Shown here piece after piece: positions 1-8,181 of a stretch of DNA of 64,000 bases (position 1 is its first letter; every line of letters begins with the position of its first letter). The notes under the pieces are model-generated. The model worked only from the letters and a program-made list of their open reading frames with translations, did no database searches and was not told where the DNA came from. A program made the translations under genes and the position numbers. Source of the DNA: Pedococcus aerophilus (GTDB taxonomy: Bacteria > Actinomycetota > Actinomycetes > Actinomycetales > Dermatophilaceae); contig NZ_BAAARN010000003.1 in the NCBI RefSeq assembly GCF_039532215.1, positions 450,485-514,484 on the forward strand. The letters run 5' to 3'.

Positions 1-357
1 CAGGCCGCGGCCAACGCCACCCCCGCGGAGCGCGCCGCGATCACCGAGCGGATGCGCGAGCTCGACGCGAGCATGGACGACGCCATGACCTACCTCAAGG
101 CCGACGTGGCGTTCCACGACGCGATCATGATCGCCTCCCGCAACCGCCTCGGCCGGGCGATGATCCACAACCTCACGGTGGAGGCGTACCGGTCCCTGCG
201 CTACGTCGGCGACCCGTCCCCCGAACACATCCGGCTCACGAACCAGGCCCACCAGGAGGTGCACGACGCCGTGCTCTCCGGCGACGCGGAGAAGGCGTCG
301 AAGGCCATGGACGAGCACATCATCGAGTCCTGGCAACGGCGGCGGCGCACCCGCTGA
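1..357 (+). CDS. FadR/GntR-family regulator, C-terminal part (FCD domain)
   Basis: The reading frame is open from the first base, so only the last 118 residues are present and the DNA-binding N-terminus lies outside the window. The helical stretch with a D-x-A-F-H motif, an R at the ligand pocket and a later H-x-x-V histidine fits the FCD ligand-binding domain of FadR-type GntR regulators, which bind a metal and a small carboxylic acid. It lies just upstream of a divergent pair of catabolic genes carrying a repeated motif in their shared promoter, and it is probably their regulator. The family assignment is good; the ligand is unknown, with a sugar acid the likely type from context. Confidence 0.8.
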   Translation, partial: QAAANATPAERAAITERMRELDASMDDAMTYLKADVAFHDAIMIASRNRLGRAMIHNLTVEAYRSLRYVGDPSPEHIRLTNQAHQEVHDAVLSGDAEKASKAMDEHIIESWQRRRRTR

Positions 358-370
358 GCATTCGGCCCGT

Positions 371-426
371 TGAGCACCCGCCCTTGAGCACCCGCCCTTG
401 AGCACCCGCCCTCGAGCACCCGCCCT
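371..426. repeat. 14-bp tandem repeat, four copies
   Basis: Four head-to-tail copies of TGAGCACCCGCCCT lie at 371-384, 385-398, 399-412 and 413-426; the last begins CGAG instead of TGAG. They fill the short gap between two converging genes. The array follows the stop codon of the regulator and its copies contain TGA triplets. It probably arose by slippage; no function is evident. Confidence 0.9.
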
Positions 427-459
427 CGAACATGCCGAGAGCCCCGTCGGCGGCGGGAC

Positions 460-1344
460 TCAGTCGGCCAGCCGGTACCAGCGCTGGGCCGTCCCGCCCC
501 ACACCGCCCGCTCGTCCTGCTCGCTGACGCCGGGCACGGCGGCCAGGGCCTCGTCGACGGCATCCACGACCTCGGCGTACGTCATCGACATCGACGAGAC
601 CGGCCAGTCGCTGCCGAACATCACCCGGTCGCTGCCGAACGCGTCGAGGGCGGCCTCGACAAACCCGGGGAGCTGGCGGCGCACGGCGGCCGGGGAGTCC
701 GCCCGGGCGGCGACGGCCGACAGCTTGAGGGCGATGTTGGGGGCGGCGGCGAACCCGGCCAGGTCGGACTGCCACCGTGCCGGCGTCGAGGTCCTGAAGT
801 CGACGTTGCCGAGGTGGTCGAGCACGAACCGCGTCCCGGGGTGGCGGGCCACGGCCGCGGCGGCAGCCGGCCACTGGTCCGGACGCAGCAAGAGGTCGAC
901 GACCAGGCCGGCCTCACCGCACGCGGCGAAGAGCGCGTCGGCCGCCTCACCCGCCGCCCAGTCCGACTCGGGCCGGTCGGCACTCTGGTCGCGCAGGCCA
1001 ACCAGCCGCTCGGCACCCGCGAGCCGGGTCACCGCCTCGACCTGGCGGGCCACCCGCTGCGGCCCGAGGTCCAGGTCGACCCAGCCGACGACGCCTCGGA
1101 CGAGGGGGGTGGCTGCTGCCAGCTCGAGGAACTCCCCCGTCTCGGCCGGGTCGCGCACCGTCTGCACGAGCACCGAACCCACGATGCCGCTCCCCATGGC
1201 CGCCTCGACGTAGTCGCCGACGAGCTGGTCGTGGCCGATGAGCGCGTCCTGCTCCGGCGTCATCCACAGCTGGGGGTGCCGCGCGACCTCCCACACGTGG
1301 TGGTGGGCGTCGATGCGGACCATCTCTCGGAAGGCTCTCGTCAT
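460..1344 (-). CDS. Amidohydrolase family 2 protein (sugar lactonase-like)
   Basis: The product is 294 residues from the ATG at 1344. Family-defining metal ligands are visible: the HxH of DAHHHVW near the N-terminus, a central HLGN motif and the late FGSDWP motif with the catalytic Asp. Relatives include L-fuconolactone hydrolase and 2-pyrone-4,6-dicarboxylate lactonase, TIM-barrel enzymes that open lactone rings in the cytoplasm. Divergent neighbours are an SDR and a 3-hydroxyacid-type dehydrogenase, so a lactonase step in sugar oxidation is a reasonable inference. The start is uncertain: ATGs at 1374, 1344 and 1323 are all in frame. 1344 is preferred because a short leader frame ends on it with an ATGA overlap. 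Confidence 0.8.
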   Translation of the reverse strand: MTRAFREMVRIDAHHHVWEVARHPQLWMTPEQDALIGHDQLVGDYVEAAMGSGIVGSVLVQTVRDPAETGEFLELAAATPLVRGVVGWVDLDLGPQRVARQVEAVTRLAGAERLVGLRDQSADRPESDWAAGEAADALFAACGEAGLVVDLLLRPDQWPAAAAAVARHPGTRFVLDHLGNVDFRTSTPARWQSDLAGFAAAPNIALKLSAVAARADSPAAVRRQLPGFVEAALDAFGSDRVMFGSDWPVSSMSMTYAEVVDAVDEALAAVPGVSEQDERAVWGGTAQRWYRLAD

Positions 1345-1388
1345 GGCGCCAAATTCATCATACGATTCCCCCATGGGTCAATCATCAT
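1341..1388 (-). CDS. Possible 15-codon leader peptide overlapping the amidohydrolase start
   Basis: On the minus strand a strong Shine-Dalgarno sequence (GAGGAGG, 1404-1398) is followed after 9 nt by ATG at 1388 and a 15-codon frame reading MMIDPWGNRMMNLAP. Its TGA overlaps the ATG of the amidohydrolase at 1344 as ATGA. Good ribosome-binding signal, spacing and stop-start overlap suggest translational coupling. The same bases would also encode the N-terminus of the divergent SDR, so the signal could be coincidental. Confidence 0.35.
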   Translation of the reverse strand: MMIDPWGNRMMNLAP

Positions 1389-1392
1389 ACGA
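1355..1392. promoter_or_regulatory. Direct repeat TCATCATACGA, probable operator
   Basis: The 11-mer TCATCATACGA occurs at 1355-1365 and again at 1382-1392, in an AT-rich patch between the divergent amidohydrolase and SDR genes, flanked by AAATTC on one side and GAATTT on the other. It is probably the binding site of the adjacent FadR-type regulator; this is inferred from position and repetition only. Confidence 0.5.
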
Positions 1393-2215
1393 ATTTTCCT
1401 CCTCGGTGGCAGCGCCTGACGGTGCCGCGGCGGCGCTCGGCGCCCTGCTCCAGCCGGCCCCCGGCCTGCGCGTCCTGGTCACGGGAGGCACGTCGGGCAT
1501 CGGGCTGGCCGTGGTCACCGCCCTCGAGTCCTTCGGTGCCCGCGTGCACGTCTGCGGCACGGACGCCGACCGGCTCGCCGCCCACCTCGACGCGGTCCCC
1601 GGACGCACCGGCAGCCGCTGCGACGTCTCCTCCCCCGACGAGGTCGCCGCGATGGTCGCCGACGTCGAGCGCGACCTCGGTGGGCTCGACGTGCTGGTCA
1701 ACAACGCGGGGATCGCCGGCCCCACGGCGCGCGTCGAGGACATCACGACCGAGGAGTGGCGCCGCACCATCGACATCGACCTCAACGGTGCCTTCTTCTG
1801 CGCCCAGGCCACCGCACCCATGCTCAAGGCGAGCAACGGCTCCATCGTCAACATCTCCTCCGTCGCCGGGAGGCTGGGCTACGCGCTGCGCTCGCCCTAC
1901 AACGCGGCCAAGTTCGGGCTGGCGGGCCTCACCGAGTCACTGGCCCGCGAGCTCGGGCCCGACGGCGTCCGGGTCAACGCGGTGCTTCCCGGCTTCGTCG
2001 ACAGCGACCGCCTCAACCGCACCACGCAGGCCCGGGCCGACGCGATGGGCCTGTCCTTCGCGGAGGTCGAGGGGATCCTCATGGCGAAGACCTCCCTGCG
2101 CACCAAGGTGAGCGAGCAGGAGGTGGCCCTCCTCGTGGCCTATCTGCTCTCGCCTGCCGCCCGCACCATCAGCGGTCAGTCCCTGAGCATCTGCGGCAAC
2201 GTGGAGTACCTGTGA
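1373..2215 (+). CDS. SDR-family NAD(P)-dependent oxidoreductase
   Basis: This classical short-chain dehydrogenase of about 280 residues shows the cofactor loop VTGGTSGIG, the NNAG motif, the catalytic Ser in NISSV, and the YNAAK (YxxxK) active site. It ends with a typical C-terminal stretch on gene substitution at a hydroxyl or sugar carbon. A divergent lactonase-like gene and a downstream hydroxyacid dehydrogenase suggest oxidation of a sugar such as fucose, rhamnose or a relative, but the substrate is not readable. The start is uncertain: ATG 1373 lies inside the operator region, and GTG 1406 is an alternative. Its stop overlaps the next start as GTGA. Confidence 0.82.
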   Translation: MGQSSYEFSSSVAAPDGAAAALGALLQPAPGLRVLVTGGTSGIGLAVVTALESFGARVHVCGTDADRLAAHLDAVPGRTGSRCDVSSPDEVAAMVADVERDLGGLDVLVNNAGIAGPTARVEDITTEEWRRTIDIDLNGAFFCAQATAPMLKASNGSIVNISSVAGRLGYALRSPYNAAKFGLAGLTESLARELGPDGVRVNAVLPGFVDSDRLNRTTQARADAMGLSFAEVEGILMAKTSLRTKVSEQEVALLVAYLLSPAARTISGQSLSICGNVEYL

Positions 2216-3195
2216 GCACCGCCGGGCAGGACCTGACGGGCACCACCCCAGCGTCTGGACCCGCGCCCGTCGCCGTCGTCGGCGCCGGGATGGTCGGGCT
2301 CGGGTGGGCCGTGATCTTCACCCGTGCCGGGCACCCCGTCCGCCTCGTCGACACCCGGCAGGAGGCCCTCGACCGGGCGCCGGGCGCCCTGGCTGCGATG
2401 TGGGCCGATGTCGAGGACGGTCCCGTCCCCGACAGCACCACCTTCACCCTCGACCTCGAACACGCGGTGGGGGACGCCGTCCACGTCCAGGAGTGCGTCC
2501 TCGAGGACGTCGGCCTCAAGGCAGAGGTCTTCACGCGGATCGCCGAGGCCACCGCCCCGCAGACCGTGATCGCCTCCTCGACCTCGGCCCTGATCCCGTC
2601 CTCCTTCACGGCGGACGTCCCGGGCCGCGAGCGCACGCTCGTCGCGCACCCCTTCAACCCCCCGCACCTGCACACCGCCGTGGAGCTCGTCCCCGCCCCC
2701 TGGACCTCTCACGAGGCCATGGCCACGACGCGCGCCCTGCTCGCAGGAGCCGGCATGGAGCCGATCGAGCTCGCGCAGGAGCTCGACGGGTTCGTGGTCA
2801 ACCGCCTCCAGTCCGCGATGATCCACGAGGTGTTCCGCCTCCTCGGCAGTGGGGTGGTCAGCGCCGCCGACATCGACGCCGCCGTCCGCGGCGCCCTGGC
2901 CCCGCGGTGGCTGGCCCTCGGCGTGGTCGAGACGATCGACCTCAACGCCCCCGCTGGCATCGAGGACTACGTGGCCCGGTACGGCGGGATGTACTCCCGG
3001 CTCGCCGAGGTCCAGCGCGACCCCGTCGACTGGCAGGCCGTGCTCGACGCCGGGTTGGCGCAGGAGCGTTCGGCCACCCTCCCGCGCGAACGGCTCGACG
3101 AGCGGCGCCGCTGGCGTGACGCCCGGCTGGCGGCCATCGCCCGGTTCCGCGAGGCCGATGCGGCAGCCGGTCCCTGGCCCCCGGACGCCGACTGA
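2212..3195 (+). CDS. 3-hydroxyacyl-CoA dehydrogenase-like protein (L-gulonate/carnitine dehydrogenase type)
   Basis: The GTG start at 2212 overlaps the preceding SDR stop by 4 bp. The 327-residue product has an N-terminal Rossmann fold (VVGAGMVGLG), the conserved Ser-rich stretch around SSTSALIPSS, and HPFNPPH with the catalytic His, followed by a helical C-terminal domain. Its length and single-domain form match lambda-crystallin / L-gulonate 3-dehydrogenase and L-carnitine dehydrogenase rather than fatty-acid FadB. It probably oxidises a 3-hydroxy acid with NAD+. With the SDR and the lactonase-like enzyme it could carry out successive oxidations of a sugar acid; this is inference from context. 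Confidence 0.8.
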   Translation: MSTAGQDLTGTTPASGPAPVAVVGAGMVGLGWAVIFTRAGHPVRLVDTRQEALDRAPGALAAMWADVEDGPVPDSTTFTLDLEHAVGDAVHVQECVLEDVGLKAEVFTRIAEATAPQTVIASSTSALIPSSFTADVPGRERTLVAHPFNPPHLHTAVELVPAPWTSHEAMATTRALLAGAGMEPIELAQELDGFVVNRLQSAMIHEVFRLLGSGVVSAADIDAAVRGALAPRWLALGVVETIDLNAPAGIEDYVARYGGMYSRLAEVQRDPVDWQAVLDAGLAQERSATLPRERLDERRRWRDARLAAIARFREADAAAGPWPPDAD

Positions 3196-3285
3196 CGAGG
3201 ACGCTCACGGGGCGGGTCGGGGAACAACGGCGGGGTCGTGCGCGCTGGCACTCCCAGACCCCCGACCCCCCACGAGAGGCCTCCC

Positions 3286-4200
3286 ATGAGCCGCTGGACC
3301 CCTGACCAGATGCCCGACCTGACCGGGAAGCGCGCCCTGGTCACCGGCGCGAACTCCGGGATCGGGCTCGTCGAGGCGCGCGAGCTGGCGCGACACGGGG
3401 CCGATGTCGTCATGGCGGTCCGCAACACGTCCTCCGGTGAGGAGGGCGCCCGACGGATCCGCGCGACGGGGGCGAAGGGGCGCGTCACGGTCGAGGCGCT
3501 GGACCTCGCGTCGCAGGCCTCGGTCCAAGCGCTGGCCGACCGGTTCGAGGGTCCGCTCGACCTGCTCGTCAACAACGCCGGCGTCATGGCTCCGCCGCGA
3601 CGCCGCGAGACCGAGGACGGGTTCGAGCTGCAGTTCGGCACCAACCACCTCGGCCACTTCGCGCTGACCGGACTGCTCCTGCCGCACCTCCTCGAGGCCA
3701 GCGCTCCGCGCGTGGCCACGGTCTCGTCCATCGCCCACCACGCCGGCGACGGCATGGTCTGCGAGGGCAACCCCGCGGACGGCTACGACCCCCAGTCCTC
3801 CTACGGCCGGTCCAAGCTCGCCAACCTGCTCTTCGCGACCGAGCTGCAGCGCCGGGCGTCGGCCACTGGTTCGGCCCTCACCTCCACCGCCGCCCATCCC
3901 GGTGTGTCCGCGACCAACCTCGTGGCGAGCAAGGACGGGATGGGGGCCATCCCGGTCGTCGGCACGATCGCGCAGTGGGGCGTGAAGCTGGCGTTCCCCG
4001 GCCCCGACAAGGGCGCCGAAGCGATCCTCTACGCCGCCACCGTCGCCGAGCCCGGGTCGTACTCCGGACCCACGGGGTTCCGCGAGACCCGCGGCCCGGT
4101 CGGCGAGGCCCGCCGGAGCACCTGGGCGCGTGACGAGACCCTGGCCGGTCTGCTGTGGGACCGCAGCGAAGAGCTCACCGGAGTCCACTTCTCCCTCTGA
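3286..4200 (+). CDS. SDR-family oxidoreductase (retinol dehydrogenase-like)
   Basis: The 304-residue product carries [19 protein letters not shown] and [11 protein letters not shown], the signature set of the large SDR subgroup that includes retinol dehydrogenase-like and protochlorophyllide-reductase-like enzymes. The ATG at 3286 is preceded by GAGAGG with normal spacing; an in-frame GTG at 3238 has no such signal. It has its own 90-bp leader after the upstream gene and no overlap with it, so it may not belong to the same pathway. The substrate is unknown. Confidence 0.85.
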   Translation: MSRWTPDQMPDLTGKRALVTGANSGIGLVEARELARHGADVVMAVRNTSSGEEGARRIRATGAKGRVTVEALDLASQASVQALADRFEGPLDLLVNNAGVMAPPRRRETEDGFELQFGTNHLGHFALTGLLLPHLLEASAPRVATVSSIAHHAGDGMVCEGNPADGYDPQSSYGRSKLANLLFATELQRRASATGSALTSTAAHPGVSATNLVASKDGMGAIPVVGTIAQWGVKLAFPGPDKGAEAILYAATVAEPGSYSGPTGFRETRGPVGEARRSTWARDETLAGLLWDRSEELTGVHFSL

Positions 4201-4358
4201 GCTCCCGTATGGCGCCGCCCGGAACCGTGGTCGCGGGGCGGGCGTTGGCTCTCGAGAGGCCGATCACGCTGCCCGTGGGTAGCGTCGGAACGGCCCCAGC
4301 CGACCCCGACCGCGGACCCACCGACCGCGCCCGGGGCTGACGAGACGAGAGCGAGCCG

Positions 4359-5390
4359 ATGGCCCTGCGACACCGCGACCACCTGCCCGAGGACTTCAGC
4401 GAGCGCACCCTGAGCGAGGACGTGCGCGCCGGGCTGACCAGCAGCCCCAAGACGCTGCCGCCGAAGTGGTTCTACGACAAGGTCGGCAGCGAGCTGTACG
4501 AGGAGATCACCCGGCTCCCGGAGTACTACCCGTTCGCGGCCGAGCGCGAGATCCTCATGGCCCGTGCCACCGAGATCGTCGGTGCTGCCGGCTGCCGCCA
4601 CCTCGTGGAGCTGGGCTCCGGCTCCTCGGAGAAGACGCGGGCCCTGATCGAGGCCGTGCTGGAGGCGACCCCGGAGGATGAGCAGGCGGCATACCGCGCC
4701 ATCGACGTGAGCGACAGCGCCCTGCGCGCCGCCGCCGAGCACCTGTCCCGGCGCTACCCCACCCTGGAGCTGGAGTCGGTCCGCGCCGACTTCGAGCACG
4801 GGCTCGCCGAGGCCCTCGCGGTCGAGGACGGCGACGATCGCGGTGGTCGCCTCGTCATCTTCCTCGGCGGCACCATCGGCAACCAGACCCCCGCGCAACG
4901 CCGCCGCTTCCTCGCGGCCCTGCGCGGCGTGCTCGAGCCGGGTGACGCGTTCCTCCTCGGCGCCGACCTCGTGAAGTCGCCCGAGGTCCTCGTGCCGGCG
5001 TACGACGACGCGGCAGGGGTCACGGCCGCCTTCAACCTCAACGTCCTCGAGGTGGTCAACAGCCGACTCGGCGCGAACTTCGACGCCCGCGACTTCCGCC
5101 ACGTCGCGGTGTGGGACGCCGAGAACGCTTGGATCGAGATGCGGCTGGAGGCCGTGCGTGACGTCCACGTGCGCATCGCCGACCTCGACCTCCAGGTGGA
5201 CTTCGCTGCGGGTGAGCAGATGCGCACCGAGATCTCGGCGAAGTTCACCCGCGAGCGGCTGGTCGACGAGTTCGAGGATGCCGGCTTCGCCGCCTCGGGG
5301 TGGTGGACCGACGATGCCGACCGGTTCAGCGTCTCGTTGTGGACCCCGGCCGGCACGGCCTCGACGGCCGTCTCGACGGACATCTCGTGA
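4359..5390 (+). CDS. egtD: L-histidine N(alpha)-methyltransferase (ergothioneine pathway)
   Basis: EgtD methylates histidine three times with S-adenosylmethionine to give hercynine, the first step of ergothioneine synthesis in the cytoplasm. Family hallmarks are visible: PPKWFYDKVGSELYEEIT and LPEYYPFAAE near the N-terminus, the SAM-binding loop VELGSGSSEKT, IDVSDSAL, and FLGGTIGNQ. At 343 residues it is close to the mycobacterial enzyme. No egtA, egtB, egtC or egtE lies nearby, so the rest of the pathway must be elsewhere. The 158-bp upstream gap holds a plausible -10 TAGCGT near 4280 and GAGAGCGAG before the ATG. The stop overlaps the next gene by 4 bp. Confidence 0.9.
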   Translation: MALRHRDHLPEDFSERTLSEDVRAGLTSSPKTLPPKWFYDKVGSELYEEITRLPEYYPFAAEREILMARATEIVGAAGCRHLVELGSGSSEKTRALIEAVLEATPEDEQAAYRAIDVSDSALRAAAEHLSRRYPTLELESVRADFEHGLAEALAVEDGDDRGGRLVIFLGGTIGNQTPAQRRRFLAALRGVLEPGDAFLLGADLVKSPEVLVPAYDDAAGVTAAFNLNVLEVVNSRLGANFDARDFRHVAVWDAENAWIEMRLEAVRDVHVRIADLDLQVDFAAGEQMRTEISAKFTRERLVDEFEDAGFAASGWWTDDADRFSVSLWTPAGTASTAVSTDIS

Positions 5391-6034
5391 CCGACCGCAT
5401 CCTGGAGATCGTCAACCAGATCGGTGAGCTCGGGGTCGGGCTGCTGATCCTGCTGGAGACCGTCATCCCGCCGATCCCGTCGGAGGTCGTGCTCCCCTTC
5501 GCCGGCTTCGCCGCGGCGTCCGGCCACCTGAACCCCTGGCTGGCCTGGGTTGCTGCGACCGTCGGCTCCGTGGCCGGTGCCTCGATCCTCTACTGGCTCG
5601 GTGTCGCGCTCAGCTACGAGCGGCTGCACCACCTCGCCGGCAAGCCGTGGTTCCTGCTCTTCGGCCAGCGCGACCTCGAGCGCGGGCAGCGGTTCTTCGA
5701 GGCGCGGGGCGAGGTCGTCGTGCTCGTCGGCCGCTGCGTCCCGTTCATCCGGTCGGTGGTGTCGGTGCCGGCCGGGCTCACCCGGATGCCGATCCTGCGC
5801 TTCGCCCTGCTCACCACCCTCGGCAGCGGCATCTGGAACGCCGTCTTCATCTACGCCGGCTTCCGCCTCGGCGACAACTACACCGCGGTCGAGCGCTACC
5901 TCGCCCCCATGAGCAAGGCCGTCGTCGCGATCGTGCTGGTCGTGCTGGTCTGGCTCGTCGTCCGTCGCCTCCGCGAGCGGCGTATGGCGCGTGAGCGCGA
6001 GACCGTGGGCGCTGGCTCCCCCGAGGTCGGTTGA
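5387..6034 (+). CDS. DedA-family membrane protein
   Basis: The 215-residue product starts at GTG 5387 inside the egtD stop (GTGA). It has the DedA/VTT layout: an N-terminal re-entrant segment with TVIPPIPSEVVLPFAG, then LVGRCVPFIRSVVSVPAG with the conserved G-R...P...R motif, and two or more C-terminal transmembrane helices before a basic tail. DedA proteins sit in the inner membrane and are linked to phospholipid carrier recycling and proton-dependent homeostasis. The pairing with egtD is probably operon convenience rather than shared function. Confidence 0.87.
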   Translation: MTDRILEIVNQIGELGVGLLILLETVIPPIPSEVVLPFAGFAAASGHLNPWLAWVAATVGSVAGASILYWLGVALSYERLHHLAGKPWFLLFGQRDLERGQRFFEARGEVVVLVGRCVPFIRSVVSVPAGLTRMPILRFALLTTLGSGIWNAVFIYAGFRLGDNYTAVERYLAPMSKAVVAIVLVVLVWLVVRRLRERRMARERETVGAGSPEVG

Positions 6035-6066
6035 GCCGTCGGCCGTGGTGCGTCGGCGGGGGTCGC

Positions 6067-6072
6067 TACCCT
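6067..6072 (+). promoter_or_regulatory. -10 box of a leaderless transcript
   Basis: TACCCT ends 7 nt before the GTG at 6080. A -10 element at this distance puts the transcription start on or next to the start codon, and there is no ribosome-binding site. The pattern recurs at several genes here and decides the start of the YcaQ-like gene. Confidence 0.55.
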
Positions 6073-6079
6073 CGCCGGT

Positions 6080-7171
6080 GTGGAGGCGCGGGAGATCAGC
6101 AGGGCGCAGGCGCGGCGGATCGCCGTGCGCGCCCAGGCCCTCGACCTGCCCCGACCGGGTGACCTGGTCGAGGTGGTGCAGCAGCTGAGCCTGCTCCAGA
6201 TCGACCCCGTGGCGGCGATCGCCCCCAGCGCCGAGCTCGTGCTGTGGAGCCGGCTGGGGGCCGGATACCGGTCGGCGGACCTCGTCCGGGCGCTGGAGTC
6301 ACGCACCCTCGTGGAGTTCAACGGGATGATCCGCCCCGTGGAGGACCTGCCCGCGCACCTCGCCGGGCACGACGAGTGGCCGCGCCAGTGGGACCAAGGG
6401 CGGGAGTGGCTGCGGGCCAACGACCGGTTCCGGCAGGACGTCCTGAACCGCCTCGAGGACCAGGGACCGTTGCTGTCCAAGGAGATACCGGACACCAGCC
6501 AGGTGTCGTGGCCGTCCTCGGGGTGGACCAACGACCGCAACGTCACGCAGATGCTCGAGTTCCTCGTGATGCGGGCCGAGGTCGCGGTGAGCGGTCGTCG
6601 TGGTCGGCAGCGGGTCTTCGACCTCGCCGAACGCGTCTACCCCGACCTGCCGGAGCTGACCCTGGAGGAGGGGCTGCCGCTGCGCGACGAGCGACGGCTC
6701 ACCTCGCTCGGGATCGCCAGGACCAAGGGGACCGCCATGCCGTCCGAGCCGGTCGACGTCGGCCAGGCCGGGATCCCGGTGACGATCGAGGGTGTCGACG
6801 GGCAGTGGCGGGTGGACCCCGAGGCGCTCGAGCGGGACGAGACCACCGAGTTCCGGGGACGGGCAGCGCTGCTGTCTCCTTACGACCGGTTGGTCTTCGA
6901 CCGCCAGCGCGCACAGGAGCTGTTCGGGTTCGAGTTCGTCGTCGAGGTCTACAAGCCGGCGAACAAGCGACGCTGGGGCTACTACGCGCTGCCGATCTTG
7001 TTCAGGGACAGGCTGATCGGCAAGCTCGACGCGAAGGCCGAGCGCAAGGAAGGCGTCTTCGAGGTGTACGCGATCCACCAGGACGTGGCCTTCACGGAGG
7101 AGATGACGGTGGCGGTCGAGGCCGAGATCGACGCACTGGCGCACTGGCTCGGGCTGGAGAGGCTGCGATGA
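6080..7171 (+). CDS. YcaQ-like winged-helix DNA glycosylase
   Basis: The 363-residue protein belongs to the YcaQ/AlkX family (HTH_42), tandem winged-helix proteins that unhook interstrand crosslinks and bulky N7-alkylguanine adducts. The catalytic QxD motif is present as Q40-I41-D42 in LLQIDPV, followed by the typical LWSRLG and LVEFN stretches, and the C-terminal LLSPYDRLVFDR and VYAIH segments. The start is GTG 6080, chosen from the promoter spacing. It overlaps the next gene by 4 bp. It may be a self-protection or general repair enzyme; no toxin genes are adjacent. Confidence 0.85.
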   Translation: MEAREISRAQARRIAVRAQALDLPRPGDLVEVVQQLSLLQIDPVAAIAPSAELVLWSRLGAGYRSADLVRALESRTLVEFNGMIRPVEDLPAHLAGHDEWPRQWDQGREWLRANDRFRQDVLNRLEDQGPLLSKEIPDTSQVSWPSSGWTNDRNVTQMLEFLVMRAEVAVSGRRGRQRVFDLAERVYPDLPELTLEEGLPLRDERRLTSLGIARTKGTAMPSEPVDVGQAGIPVTIEGVDGQWRVDPEALERDETTEFRGRAALLSPYDRLVFDRQRAQELFGFEFVVEVYKPANKRRWGYYALPILFRDRLIGKLDAKAERKEGVFEVYAIHQDVAFTEEMTVAVEAEIDALAHWLGLERLR

Positions 7172-8097
7172 ACGGACGCGAGGACCTGCAGCGGCTGGCC
7201 GACGAGCTGCTCGCCCGCGCCTCTGTTCTCCGCGAACAGGTGGATCGCGGCGACGGTCGGGACGCGGTCGAGGGCCTGGCCGCGGCCGCCGCTTCCCTGC
7301 GTGGGCTCGCCGTGACCCTCGGCGTCGACCCGGCGCGGCTGCTCGACCCACCGGTCGTGGCGACGGCATCGCCGACCGGTCCGACCCCCTTGCCACCACT
7401 GGAGATCACGGTCCCCGTCCTGGGAGTCGACGCCTGCAAGGCCGGCTGGGTCGGCGCAATCCTCGAGCCCGGTGCACCCCGACCCCGCATCGCGGTCGCC
7501 GAGACCATCGGTGGGCTCGTCGAGACGGTGCGGCAGTCGCTCGGCATCCAAGTCGTGGGGATCGACATCCCCATCGGCCTTCCCGACGACTCGACCCGTC
7601 AGGCCGATGCCTTGGCGCGCAAGGCGTTGAAGGGCAAGGCTTCCTCGATCTTCACCACCCTGACCCGGGCCGCCTACGCGGCCGAGACGCGGCTCGAGGC
7701 CGACGCCGCCAACCGGGCTCGCTCCGGCCAGGGTGTCGGTGCCCAGGCCTTTGCCCTGCGGCCCAAGATCCTCGAGGTCGACGCCTGGGTCCGCAGCCGC
7801 CCGACCGTCATGGTCCTCGAGGTCCACCCCGAGTTGTCCTTCGCCACGATGGCCGGCGCCCCGCTGCTCGACAGCAAGAAGACCGACGAAGGGCGCCGCG
7901 CCCGCCTCGCCGCCCTCGCGGCGGCCGGCCTCGCCTCCCCCTCGGTCCTCTCCGGTCCGGGGTATGCCGCCGACGACGTCCTCGACGCCTGCGCCGTCGC
8001 GTGGACCGCAGCTCGCCGGACAGCCGGACTGGCCACCCCGTTCCCGGACCCGCCCGAGGTGTTCAGCGACGGCATCCCCGCCGCGATCTGGGCCTGA
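7168..8097 (+). CDS. DUF429 protein with an N-terminal helical region
   Basis: The 309-residue product starts at ATG 7168 overlapping the YcaQ-like stop. Residues about 1-80 are a helical, charged region; from about residue 85 it matches DUF429, a predicted RNase H-like nuclease fold, with GVDACKAGWVGAI, the GIDIPIGLPD motif, FALRPKI and EVHPELSF. The D-carrying motifs are the expected metal ligands. Biochemical function of DUF429 is not established. Tight coupling to a DNA glycosylase suggests a nucleic-acid role, which is inference. Confidence 0.75.
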   Translation: MNGREDLQRLADELLARASVLREQVDRGDGRDAVEGLAAAAASLRGLAVTLGVDPARLLDPPVVATASPTGPTPLPPLEITVPVLGVDACKAGWVGAILEPGAPRPRIAVAETIGGLVETVRQSLGIQVVGIDIPIGLPDDSTRQADALARKALKGKASSIFTTLTRAAYAAETRLEADAANRARSGQGVGAQAFALRPKILEVDAWVRSRPTVMVLEVHPELSFATMAGAPLLDSKKTDEGRRARLAALAAAGLASPSVLSGPGYAADDVLDACAVAWTAARRTAGLATPFPDPPEVFSDGIPAAIWA

Positions 8098-8143
8098 CCG
8101 GCACGCGCCCCGGCCCCGCTTGCGGGACTGCCGAGCTCAGGGC

Positions 8144-8175
8144 TTGACCCTGACGTTGCGTCAGGGCTGCACGCT
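8144..8175 (+). promoter_or_regulatory. MerR-type promoter with dyad operator
   Basis: A -35 TTGACC (8144-8149) and a weak -10 (CACGCT, 8170-8175) are separated by about 20 bp that hold a perfect dyad, CCCTGACG-TTG-CGTCAGGG (8148-8166). An over-long spacer filled by an inverted repeat is the hallmark of promoters activated by MerR proteins. The ABC-transporter ATG follows 6 nt after the -10, so the transcript is probably leaderless. The MerR gene at the end of the operon is the obvious regulator. Confidence 0.85.
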
Positions 8176-8181
8176 CGTGCC

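Noticed and set aside
371-426. A short CRISPR-like array.
   Set aside because: Repeats are 14 bp and contiguous, with no spacers and no cas genes.
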